This document shows, one piece after another, positions 27,843 through 36,060 of a stretch of 64,000 nucleotides of DNA. The stretch comes from Burkholderiales bacterium. GTDB lineage: Bacteria > Pseudomonadota > Gammaproteobacteria > Burkholderiales > SHXO01. The stretch is taken from NCBI GenBank assembly GCA_020854105.1, contig JADZGB010000017.1:59942-123941 (forward strand), read 5' to 3'. A program made the translations under genes and the position numbers. Position 1 is the stretch's first letter, and each line of letters opens with the position of its first letter. A model generated the notes under the pieces. That model ran no database searches. It was not told the origin of the DNA and saw only the letters and a list, made by a program, of their open reading frames with translations.

Positions 27843-28892
27843 ATGTACGAGTCCTTCTACCATCTCACCGGCAAGCCCTTCCAGCTCAGCCCTGATCCGG
27901 CCTTCTACTATGGCAGCCGCGTGCACAAGCGCGCCTATGCCTATCTGGAATACGGCCTTTATCAGGGCGAGGGCTTCATCGTCATCACCGGCGAGGTCGG
28001 CGCGGGCAAGACGACCCTGGTGCGCAGCCTGCTGGCGAATCTGGACCAGAACAAGGTCGTGGCGGCGCATCTCGTCAGCACGCAACTGGATGCCGACGAT
28101 GTCCTGCGTGCGGTGTGCGCCGCCTTCGGCACGCAGATCAAGGGCACCGACAAGGCTTCGCTTCTGCATCAGCTGGAGGCGTTCCTGCGCAACGTGGCGC
28201 TGGAGAACAAACGCGCGCTGCTGGTGGTGGACGAGGCGCAGAACCTCACGCCACGCGCGGTGGAGGAATTGCGCATGCTGTCGAACTTCCAGATCGGCGA
28301 GCGAGCGCTGCTGCAGAGCTTCCTCATCGGCCAGCCGGAGCTGCGCCAGATGATGCAGGGACCCGACATGCAGCAGGTCCGTCAGCGCGTCATCGCCTCC
28401 TACCACCTCGGCCCGCTGGATCGGGAGGAAACCCAGGCCTACATCGAGCATCGGCTGAAGTTCGTCGGCTGGACCGGCGACCCGCGCATCGACGACGAGG
28501 CGTACGACGCGATCTTCGCATTCACCGCGGGTATTCCCCGCCGCATCAACCTGGTATGCAATCGGCTGATGCTGGCGGGGTTCCTGAACGAGATGCACGT
28601 GCTGACCGCGGAAAACGTGGAGGGCGTGGTCAAGGAGCTGAAGGAGGAACTGGGCGTCGTCAACACCGAGCCCTCCCATCCGAGCTGGACCGATCCCGCG
28701 GATGCGCCAGCCCCCGCGCAGCCGGTTCAGACGGTGGAGCACCGTGTCGTCTCCCAGCCCGACGAGCGCCTGCTGAACCGCGTCGCACGCCTGGAGAAGG
28801 GACTTGCCGCCGTGCTGAGCATGCTGAAGCGCACCGCCCAGAGCTTGGAAAAGCAGGACAAGCCAAGCCCCGAGCGCGCGACGAAATCCTGA
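27843..28892 (+). CDS. XrtA-associated ExeA-like AAA ATPase
   Basis: The 349-residue cytoplasmic ATPase belongs to the ExeA/MSHA biogenesis type. It begins MYESFYHLTGKPFQLSPDPAFYY, has Walker A GEVGAGKTT near residues 50-58, Walker B LLVVDEAQNL near 128-137 and the sensor region FTAGIPRRINLVCNRLML. It matches the PEP-CTERM-system ATPase found in this order in XrtA loci. It ends directly against the next start (stop 28890-28892, ATG 28893). Confidence 0.92.
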   Translation: MYESFYHLTGKPFQLSPDPAFYYGSRVHKRAYAYLEYGLYQGEGFIVITGEVGAGKTTLVRSLLANLDQNKVVAAHLVSTQLDADDVLRAVCAAFGTQIKGTDKASLLHQLEAFLRNVALENKRALLVVDEAQNLTPRAVEELRMLSNFQIGERALLQSFLIGQPELRQMMQGPDMQQVRQRVIASYHLGPLDREETQAYIEHRLKFVGWTGDPRIDDEAYDAIFAFTAGIPRRINLVCNRLMLAGFLNEMHVLTAENVEGVVKELKEELGVVNTEPSHPSWTDPADAPAPAQPVQTVEHRVVSQPDERLLNRVARLEKGLAAVLSMLKRTAQSLEKQDKPSPERATKS

Positions 28893-30050
28893 ATGGGCGC
28901 CCCGCCTAGCGACGTGCGACCGGTGCTGTGCATCGTCGGTGCGCGTCCCAACTACATGAAGATGGCGCCGCTGATCCGCGCGATGGGCGCCAATTCTGAC
29001 GTGCCGCCTGCCGTGCTCGTGCATACCGGCCAGCACTACGATCCTTCCATGAACGCGAAGCTGTTCGAGGATCTGCAACTGCCGGCGCCGGACCTCAACC
29101 TCGAGGTGGGTTCCGGCACGCACGCGGTCCAGACGGCGGAGATCATGAAGCGCTTCGAGCCGGTGGTGGACGCGCAGCAGCCCTCCTGCGTGGTGATCGT
29201 GGGCGACGTCAATTCCACGCTGGCGTGCAGTCTGGTGGCGGTCAAGAAGAACGTCCCCGTGGTGCACGTCGAGGCGGGGTTGCGCAGCTTCGACCGGTCC
29301 ATGCCCGAAGAGATCAATCGCGTCCTCACCGACCAGATCTCGGACCTGCTCTACACCACGGAACGCTCCGCGCATGCCAATCTCGCCAGGGAAGGCATCG
29401 ACGACGACCGGATCCACTTCGTCGGCAACCTGATGATCGATTCACTGCTCAGCCACGGGCCGCGCGCCGTGCCGGTCGCGACGCTGCTCGAGCAGGCGGG
29501 CGTTCACGGAGAGGCACTGGCGAAATGGCAACGCTTCGGCGTGGTGACCCTGCACCGCCCATCGAACGTGGACGACCTGGCAGTCCTGCGCCCGCTGCTT
29601 CGCGCGTTGCGCGATGCCAGCGAGCTGCTTCCGCTCGTCTGTCCCCTGCACCCGCGGACACGGGCGAACATCGACAAGTTCGGTCTGTCCGATCTGGTGG
29701 CCTCGCCGCGCATCCTGGTGCTGCCGCCGCAGGGTTATCTCGAGATGCTCGGGCTGATGTCCTCCGCGACCGTGGTCATGACCGATTCCGGCGGCATCCA
29801 GGAGGAGACGACGGCTCTCGGCGTGCCGTGCCTGACGTTGCGCGAGAACACCGAGCGTCCCATTACCGTCGAGCAAGGCACCAATACCCTGGTCGGCCGG
29901 AGCCACGAACACATTCTCGCCGCGCTGAGTGAGGTGTTGACCTCGGGCGGCAAGCGGGGCCGGATACCGGAACTCTGGGACGGCCGCACGGGCGAGCGGA
30001 TCGCCGCGCACCTGGCAGGATGGTTGCAGGGCCGGCATGCTCACGTTTGA
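28893..30050 (+). CDS. wecB: UDP-N-acetylglucosamine 2-epimerase (non-hydrolysing)
   Basis: The 385-residue protein converts UDP-GlcNAc to UDP-ManNAc, a precursor for the exopolysaccharide. Signature motifs are GARPNYMKMAPL, HTGQHYD, VVGDVNST, HVEAGLRSFDRSMPEEINR, VTLHRPSNVD, TDSGGIQEE and LRENTERP. This enzyme is part of the conserved XrtA operon. Confidence 0.93.
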   Translation: MGAPPSDVRPVLCIVGARPNYMKMAPLIRAMGANSDVPPAVLVHTGQHYDPSMNAKLFEDLQLPAPDLNLEVGSGTHAVQTAEIMKRFEPVVDAQQPSCVVIVGDVNSTLACSLVAVKKNVPVVHVEAGLRSFDRSMPEEINRVLTDQISDLLYTTERSAHANLAREGIDDDRIHFVGNLMIDSLLSHGPRAVPVATLLEQAGVHGEALAKWQRFGVVTLHRPSNVDDLAVLRPLLRALRDASELLPLVCPLHPRTRANIDKFGLSDLVASPRILVLPPQGYLEMLGLMSSATVVMTDSGGIQEETTALGVPCLTLRENTERPITVEQGTNTLVGRSHEHILAALSEVLTSGGKRGRIPELWDGRTGERIAAHLAGWLQGRHAHV

Positions 30051-30071
30051 CAGGGATCCAGATTCGGCACC

Positions 30072-30905
30072 ATGCGGCAGGCGAACGCACTGACCATCGA
30101 TGTCGAGGATTACTTCCAGGTCTCGGCATTTGCCCCTCATATCCCGCGCGGGGAATGGGAGCGCATGCCGTGCCGCGTCGAGCGCAACGTCGACATCATC
30201 CTCGCACTCCTGGACAGCAGTGGCGCGAAAGGCACGTTCTTCACGCTCGGGTGGATCGCCGACCGCTATCCCCGCGTGGTGCGCCGCATCGCCGAAGGCG
30301 GCCATGAGCTGGCATCGCATGGCTACGGCCACCAGCGCGCCAGCGATCTGACTCCGCAGCAATTCCTCGACGACATCACCCGGGCGAAGCGTCTGCTCGA
30401 GGACATCTCCGGACAACCGGTGAAGGGTTATCGCGCGCCCAGCTTTTCGGTGGACAAGACCAATCCCTGGGCCTTCGACTGCATCCGGGAAGCGGGCTAC
30501 GCCTACAGCTCCAGCGTCTACCCGATCCGCCACGATCACTACGGCATGCCCGACGCGCCGCGCTTCCCTTACCAGCCGATCCCCGGGCTGATCGAAGTGC
30601 CAGTGACGACCAACCAGTTCTTCCAGACCAACGTGCCGACCGGCGGAGGCGGCTACTTCCGCCTGATGCCCTACGCCATGTCGAAGTGGCTGATCGCGCG
30701 CGTGAATCGGGTCGACGGCAAGCCGGCGATGTTCTACTTTCATCCCTGGGAGGTCGATCCCGAACAGCCGCGCATCCATGCGGCCGGCTGGAAATCGAAG
30801 TTCCGTCACTACATCAACCTGCACCGCACCGAGCAGCGCCTGGAGCGTCTCCTGGGCGACTTCCAGTGGGATCGTGTGGACAGGGTTTTCCTGGGCTCAT
30901 CGTGA
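30072..30905 (+). CDS. XrtA-system polysaccharide deacetylase
   Basis: The 277-residue NodB-type deacetylase has DVEDYF near residues 11-16 (metal-binding Asp), TFFTLGWIADRYP, SHGYGHQ (metal-binding His pair), YRAPSFSV and a C-terminal DUF3473-like part (YFHPWEVDPEQPR). It matches the exosortase A-associated deacetylase family, which probably de-N-acetylates the EPS or its lipid-linked unit. Its stop overlaps the next GTG start. Confidence 0.92.
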   Translation: MRQANALTIDVEDYFQVSAFAPHIPRGEWERMPCRVERNVDIILALLDSSGAKGTFFTLGWIADRYPRVVRRIAEGGHELASHGYGHQRASDLTPQQFLDDITRAKRLLEDISGQPVKGYRAPSFSVDKTNPWAFDCIREAGYAYSSSVYPIRHDHYGMPDAPRFPYQPIPGLIEVPVTTNQFFQTNVPTGGGGYFRLMPYAMSKWLIARVNRVDGKPAMFYFHPWEVDPEQPRIHAAGWKSKFRHYINLHRTEQRLERLLGDFQWDRVDRVFLGSS

Positions 30906-31972
30906 AGCACGCACACGCCGAAAGCGGCGGCGCCATCGGCGCCGACCTGACCATCTCGGAGCTGGACCCGGGGAACCGCGACCGCTGGGACGCATTCGTC
31001 GCGCAATGCGCGCGCAGCAGCTTCTTCCATTGGTCGGCGTGGAAGTCGATGATGGAGGACGTGTTCGGCCACCGCACCCGCTTTCTGATGGCCGAGCGCA
31101 GGGGTGAAGTCGTCGGGGTGCTTCCCCTGGCGCAGGTCAGGAGCAGGTTGTTCGGACACTCGGTCGTGTCGCTTCCATTCTGTGTCTACGGTGGCGTGGC
31201 GTCGGAGGACGAAGCCGCGAGTGCACGGCTCCACGACGAGGCGGTGCGCTTCACCGAGCAGTGCGGCGCCGAGTATCTCGAACTGCACAACGTCACGCCG
31301 CGGTGCGCGGACTGGCCCGCGCAGGATCTGTACGTGACCTTCCGCAAGGAGATACTTCCGGAAGTCGAGGACAACATGCTCGCCATTCCGCGCAAGCAGC
31401 GCGCGATGGTCCGCAAGGGGATCAAGGCACAACTGCGCAGCGAGATCGACGAGAGCGTGGACCGCTTTTTCGAACTGTACGCCGACAACGTCCATCGGCA
31501 CGGCACGCCGCCGTTCCCCAAGCGCTACTTCGCCGAACTCAAGCGGGTCTTCGGCGACAAGTGCGAAATCCTGGTGGTGGTCGATCCCTCCGGCCGTCCG
31601 GTGTCCGGCGTGATGTCCTTCTACTTCAAGGACGAGGTGCTGCCGTACTACGCGGGTGACCTGTACGAGGCGCGCGACCTGGCGGCCAACGACTTCAAGT
31701 ACTGGGAGCTGATGCGTCGGGCGTGCGAGCGCGGAATCAAGGTGTTCGACTACGGTCGCAGCAAGCGCGGCACCGGTTCGTTCGATTTCAAGAAGAACTG
31801 GGGATTCGAGCCCGCCCCGCTGCACTACGAGTTCAAGCTCCTGCGCCGCAGCGAAGTGCCGCAGAACAACCCGCTCAACCCGAAGTACCAGCTGTTCATC
31901 AAGACCTGGCGTCGCCTGCCGCGCCCGATGGCGAACTTCCTCGGCGGTCGCCTCGTCCGCCACCTGACGTGA
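30902..31972 (+). CDS. FemAB family XrtA/PEP-CTERM-associated protein
   Basis: The 356-residue protein of the FemAB/GNAT-like superfamily has WDAFVAQCARSSFFHWSAWKSMMEDVFGHRTRFLMAE, IPRKQRAMVRKGIKAQLRSEID, RHGTPPFPKRYFAELKRVFG and FDYGRSKRGTGSFDFKKNWGFE. FemAB proteins transfer aminoacyl groups from tRNA in cell walls; this branch travels with exosortase A and may add an amino acid to the polysaccharide. GTG at 30902 overlaps the previous stop as GTGA. Confidence 0.9.
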   Translation: MKHAHAESGGAIGADLTISELDPGNRDRWDAFVAQCARSSFFHWSAWKSMMEDVFGHRTRFLMAERRGEVVGVLPLAQVRSRLFGHSVVSLPFCVYGGVASEDEAASARLHDEAVRFTEQCGAEYLELHNVTPRCADWPAQDLYVTFRKEILPEVEDNMLAIPRKQRAMVRKGIKAQLRSEIDESVDRFFELYADNVHRHGTPPFPKRYFAELKRVFGDKCEILVVVDPSGRPVSGVMSFYFKDEVLPYYAGDLYEARDLAANDFKYWELMRRACERGIKVFDYGRSKRGTGSFDFKKNWGFEPAPLHYEFKLLRRSEVPQNNPLNPKYQLFIKTWRRLPRPMANFLGGRLVRHLT

Positions 31973-31977
31973 CGCCG

Positions 31978-33243
31978 ATGGAAGAACTGCTGTTCCTCGC
32001 CCATCGAATTCCCTTTCCGCCCAACAAGGGGGATAAGGTCCGCTCGTACCATCTGATGCGGTATCTCACGCAGCACTACCGCGTGCATCTCGGTGCATTC
32101 GTCGACGATCCGGACGACTGGAAGCATGCCGACGTGCTGCGTGACATGTGTGCGGAAGTGCATCTGATTCCCTTGGCCCGCCGCCGGGCGACGTTGCGCA
32201 GCGCGACCGGGCTGCTGACCCGCAAGCCACTCACCCTTCCCTACTATCACGACGCGGGCATGGCGCGCTGGGTGGACGACCTACTGGGTCGGCGGCCGGT
32301 ACATGCCTCATTCGTCTTCTCGAGTGCCATGGGTCAGTATGTCGAGCATCACGACGGCATCCGGCGCGTGGTCGACTTCGTCGATGTCGATTCGGACAAA
32401 TGGCGGCAATACGCGGTCAAATGCCGCGGCCTGAAACGCTTGGTTTATGCGAGAGAAGCAGATTGCCTGTTACGCTATGAACGTCACCTTGCTTCGATTG
32501 CCGACGTCAGCTTCTTCGTCTCCCGCGACGAAGCCGATCTGTTCCGATCTCTTTCCCCTGATCAGCAGGGGAAGGTGGATCACTTCAACCAGAGCGTAGA
32601 TACACGGCACTTCGCAAGGGATAGCGCCAGCATCAGTCCGTATGCAGACCACCGAAAGGTCATCGTGTTCACCGGGGCCATGGATTACTGGCCAAACGCC
32701 GATGCAGTGACCTGGTTTGCACGCGACGTTTTTCCTGCGGTACGCAAGGCGCATGAAGATGCAATGTTCTTCATTGTCGGCTCTCGACCTACCGATGAGG
32801 TGAAACGGCTAGCCACGTTACCTGGCGTTCACGTCACTGGGCGCGTCGAGGACATTCGTCCCTACCTATGGCATGCGGCGGTGGCGGTTGCCCCGCTGCG
32901 CATCGCCCGAGGAGTACAAACCAAGGTGCTCGAGGCAATGGCTGCCGGAACACCTACGGTGGTCACCTCCGGGGCACTCGAAGGAATCGGAGCCATTCCA
33001 GGTAAGCATGTCCTACTCGCCGACACTGCCGGCCAGTTCTCATTGGCAGTCGACAAGCTGCTACGTGAATCTATTCCGGCATTGTCCGTACATGCCCGCG
33101 AACTGGTCGAGTGCGAGCACGAGTGGGAGAACAATCTCGAGCGCGTGCTCCACGCGCTGCAAGGCGTAGACCACATGCATTCCGTCTCGTCCGAAGGCGA
33201 ACACTCCGATCGGATCGCTGCTGGTATGGCAGAGGATAGATGA
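31978..33243 (+). CDS. XrtA-system glycosyltransferase, TIGR03087-like
   Basis: The 421-residue GT4-type glycosyltransferase has LAHRIPFPPNKGDKVRSYHL at the N-terminus, VVDFVDVDSDKWRQYA, IVFTGAMDYWPNADAVTWFARDVFP and VAVAPLRIARGVQTKVLEAMAAGTPTVVT. It matches the exosortase A-associated family in position and sequence. ATG at 31978 follows GTGACGCCG; an in-frame GTG at 31969 is possible. The second half (from about 32400) looks less GC-rich than the first half and the flanking genes, suggesting a mosaic origin. Its stop overlaps xrtA as ATGA. Confidence 0.9.
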   Translation: MEELLFLAHRIPFPPNKGDKVRSYHLMRYLTQHYRVHLGAFVDDPDDWKHADVLRDMCAEVHLIPLARRRATLRSATGLLTRKPLTLPYYHDAGMARWVDDLLGRRPVHASFVFSSAMGQYVEHHDGIRRVVDFVDVDSDKWRQYAVKCRGLKRLVYAREADCLLRYERHLASIADVSFFVSRDEADLFRSLSPDQQGKVDHFNQSVDTRHFARDSASISPYADHRKVIVFTGAMDYWPNADAVTWFARDVFPAVRKAHEDAMFFIVGSRPTDEVKRLATLPGVHVTGRVEDIRPYLWHAAVAVAPLRIARGVQTKVLEAMAAGTPTVVTSGALEGIGAIPGKHVLLADTAGQFSLAVDKLLRESIPALSVHARELVECEHEWENNLERVLHALQGVDHMHSVSSEGEHSDRIAAGMAEDR

Positions 33244-34814
33244 AGCCGGTCGATCTTTTCGAGGGTAGCGCGGCAGTCAAGCCCGGCTGCGATACAGCGA
33301 TGGCTCACTGGAGCGGTGCCATCCGTGTGCTGATCCTCGGGCTTGCTGCATTGGTGTTTCTCTATATAGCGGACGTGCGCACCATGGTCCATACGTGGTG
33401 GACCGTGGGTACCTACGCACACGGGCTCGTGGTCTACCCGGTCAGTGCGTGGCTGATCTGGCGAAAGCGCGACGTGCTGGCGACGCAGGTGCCGCGCCCT
33501 TTCCTGCCGGCAGCGGCACTACTGGCTGCACTGAGCGTGCTGTGGCTGCTCGGAGACCTGAGCAACACGCAGACCCTGCGCGAGTTCGCGTTCGTCGCGT
33601 CGGTGCCCGTGCTCGCGTGGGCCGTCCTCGGCAATACCGTCGCCCGCACCCTCCTGTTTCCGCTCGCCATGACCCTGTTCGCGTGGCCGGTCGGGGAGTT
33701 CTTCGTGCCGACCATGATCGACTACACCGCGGACTTCACCGTCGCCGCCCTGCGGCTGAGCGGCGTCCCGGTGTACCGCGAGGGCAATTTCTTCGTGATC
33801 CCGACGGGAAACTGGTCCGTCGTCGAGGGCTGCAGCGGCATCCGCTATCTCATCGCGTCGGTGTACGGCGGCGCCATCTTCGCCTACCTCAACTTCCGGG
33901 ACTGGAGACGACGCCTTCCCTTCATGGCCGCGGCGATCATCGTCCCGATCTTCGCCAACTGGGTGCGCGCCTACATGATCGTGATGCTCGGCCACCTGTC
34001 GGACAACCGCATTGCCACGGGGGTCGATCACATCATCTACGGCTGGTTCTTCTTCGGTATCGTGATCCTGGCGCTGTTCTGGGTCGGTTCGCGCTTCAGT
34101 GATGCGCAGGACAGCGTCCATCGTCCGCTGATGGCAGCGTACGCCCCGCCTGCCGGAACCCCGGCACTGCTCGCTGCCACCGCGATCGCTCTCGTGCTCG
34201 CCGCCATCGGCCCCGCGGTGGCGTTCGGGATCGAGCGTGTCGCGCCGGTGCACACCGGCCCGGTGGCGCTGCAGCCGCCCGCAACCGATGGCAACTGGAC
34301 CGCGATCGACTCGCGCATCAGCAACTGGGAGCCGCGCATAGAGACGCCGGTGGCATCGCATGCTGCCACGTACAGCAGCAGCAGCGATTCGGTCGGCATG
34401 CTGACCGCCTACTACCGGGCTCAGGAAGTCAACGGAAAGATGCTGACCTACGGCAGCACGGCGCTGGGAGACTTCAGCGTCAGGGGCTGGCGCACGCTGG
34501 ATCGGTCGATTGCCACAACGCACATGAACGGTGGCACGCTGGACGTGATCGAACGCCGGGTCGTGTCGGAAGGCCAGAATCTCATCACGTGGCAATGGTA
34601 CTGGACCGGCCGCCGCAACACGGTCGGGTTCTGGGAGGCGAAGCTGGCAGAAATGCAGGGCATGCTCGGCGGGTTCGGAGACGATGCCGCGACAGTGGTC
34701 CTTCACGCCGCGTATGCCGAGGACCCGGAAGCTGCGCGCGCCATCCTGCGCCGGTTCGTGGCCGAGATGGGTCCGGCCATCCAGAAGAGTCTGGAAGATG
34801 CAGCCCGCCGATGA
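33240..34814 (+). CDS. xrtA: Exosortase A with fused EpsI domain
   Basis: This 524-residue polytopic inner-membrane transpeptidase/protease recognises PEP-CTERM tails. The catalytic triad is visible: Cys198 (VEGCSGIRYL), Arg243 (NWVRAYMIVMLGH) and His264 (VDHIIYGWFFFG). About eight hydrophobic helices fill residues 28-283. After about residue 310 there is a periplasmic EpsI-like (DUF3485) domain (WTAIDSRISNWEPRIE... WQWYWTGRRNTVGFWEAKL). EpsI fused to XrtA is a known form. Targets within this window are the PEP-CTERM proteins at 17244 and 18320. Both ends overlap neighbours, so it is in tight operon coupling. Confidence 0.95.
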   Translation: MKPVDLFEGSAAVKPGCDTAMAHWSGAIRVLILGLAALVFLYIADVRTMVHTWWTVGTYAHGLVVYPVSAWLIWRKRDVLATQVPRPFLPAAALLAALSVLWLLGDLSNTQTLREFAFVASVPVLAWAVLGNTVARTLLFPLAMTLFAWPVGEFFVPTMIDYTADFTVAALRLSGVPVYREGNFFVIPTGNWSVVEGCSGIRYLIASVYGGAIFAYLNFRDWRRRLPFMAAAIIVPIFANWVRAYMIVMLGHLSDNRIATGVDHIIYGWFFFGIVILALFWVGSRFSDAQDSVHRPLMAAYAPPAGTPALLAATAIALVLAAIGPAVAFGIERVAPVHTGPVALQPPATDGNWTAIDSRISNWEPRIETPVASHAATYSSSSDSVGMLTAYYRAQEVNGKMLTYGSTALGDFSVRGWRTLDRSIATTHMNGGTLDVIERRVVSEGQNLITWQWYWTGRRNTVGFWEAKLAEMQGMLGGFGDDAATVVLHAAYAEDPEAARAILRRFVAEMGPAIQKSLEDAARR

Positions 34815-36012
34815 AGCCATGCTTGCCCGGCTCCACCACGCCGGACAAGCGCCATTGATCGCGCACGTCCTGTATCGCCTGGACGTCGGCGGACTGGAGA
34901 ACGGCCTGGTCAATCTGGTGAACAACCTGCCATCGACGCAGTTTCGGCATGCCATCGTCTGCCTGTCCGACTACACCGACTTCAGCAAGCGCATCACCAA
35001 TCCGGACGTCGCCCTGTTCGCCATCCGCAAACCGCCCGGCAACAGTCCGCGCATGCACTGGCGCGTATGGCGCCTGCTGCGGCGTCTTCGGCCGCGCCTC
35101 CTGCACAGCCGCAACCTCGCCGCGCTCGAGTGCCAGATCACCGCCGCACTGGCCGGCGTTCCCGCTCGTGTGCACAGCGAACACGGCCGCGACATGGGCG
35201 ATCTGGACGGCAGAAACCGCGTGGATCTCGGCATCCGCCGGGCGCTGCGCCCGCTCATCCATCGCACCATCGCCCTGTCGCGCGATCTCGAACACTATCT
35301 GCTCGACACGGTTGAAGTCGAGCGCACGCGCCTGAGCCAGATCTACAACGGCGTCGATACCGACCGCTTCCGTCCAGCCTCTCCTCGCCCGCAATTGCCG
35401 CATCCCATGTTCGCGCAGTCCGATCTCGTCGTCGTCGGGACAGTGGGACGCATGGAGCCGGTCAAGGATCCACTCAATCTCGCACGCGCGTTCGTCCGCT
35501 GCACGCAGACCATGCCCGCGATGCGCGGCCGGCTGCGCCTGGTGATGATCGGGGACGGCAGTCTGCGCCCGCAGGTCGAGGACACCATCGCCAGGGCCGG
35601 GCTGAGCGGCCAGGCGTGGCTGCCGGGAGCACGCGCCGGCATCGACGAGATCTTGCGCGGGCTCGACGTCTTCGTTCTGCCATCCCTTTCCGAGGGCATT
35701 TCGAATACGATTCTGGAGGCGATGGCTACGGGACTTCCGATCGTGGCCACGCGCACCGGCGGCAATCCGGAACTGGTGCAGGAGGGCGACACCGGATTTC
35801 TTCCCGCTCCCGGCGATGATGACGCGCTGGCGCAGGCGATCGGCCGCTACGTGCAGGATGGCGCGATGCGCGCCGCACATGGCGGGCGGGCCCGGCAGGT
35901 CGCGCTGGAGCGCTACAGTCTGGGCAACATGGTGAGCCGCTACGCGGAAATCTACCGGGAATTGCTCGAGCAGCGCTGCCCCGGTGCACTCCAGGCAGCG
36001 AAGCAAGCGTAA
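34798..36012 (+). CDS. XrtA-system glycosyltransferase, TIGR03088-like
   Basis: The 404-residue GT4 glycosyltransferase has HVLYRLDVGGLENGLVNLVNNLP, LHSRNLAALECQ, VHSEHGRDMGDLDGRN, IYNGVDTDRFRP, VGTVGRMEPVKDP and a donor site DVFVLPSLSEGISNTILEAMATGLPIVATRTGGNPEL. It matches the second exosortase A-linked glycosyltransferase family. ATG at 34798 overlaps the end of xrtA by 17 bp; a later ATG at 34819 is also possible. Confidence 0.9.
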   Translation: MQPADEAMLARLHHAGQAPLIAHVLYRLDVGGLENGLVNLVNNLPSTQFRHAIVCLSDYTDFSKRITNPDVALFAIRKPPGNSPRMHWRVWRLLRRLRPRLLHSRNLAALECQITAALAGVPARVHSEHGRDMGDLDGRNRVDLGIRRALRPLIHRTIALSRDLEHYLLDTVEVERTRLSQIYNGVDTDRFRPASPRPQLPHPMFAQSDLVVVGTVGRMEPVKDPLNLARAFVRCTQTMPAMRGRLRLVMIGDGSLRPQVEDTIARAGLSGQAWLPGARAGIDEILRGLDVFVLPSLSEGISNTILEAMATGLPIVATRTGGNPELVQEGDTGFLPAPGDDDALAQAIGRYVQDGAMRAAHGGRARQVALERYSLGNMVSRYAEIYRELLEQRCPGALQAAKQA

Positions 36013-36060
36013 GCGCATGTCTATTGCTTGGATCGCCACACTTTCAACTTCTCCAGTGCC

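Noticed and set aside
27471..29417. 648-codon minus-strand frame opposite the ATPase and epimerase genes
   Set aside because: Antisense to two clear enzymes; its composition is that of reverse-frame high-GC DNA.
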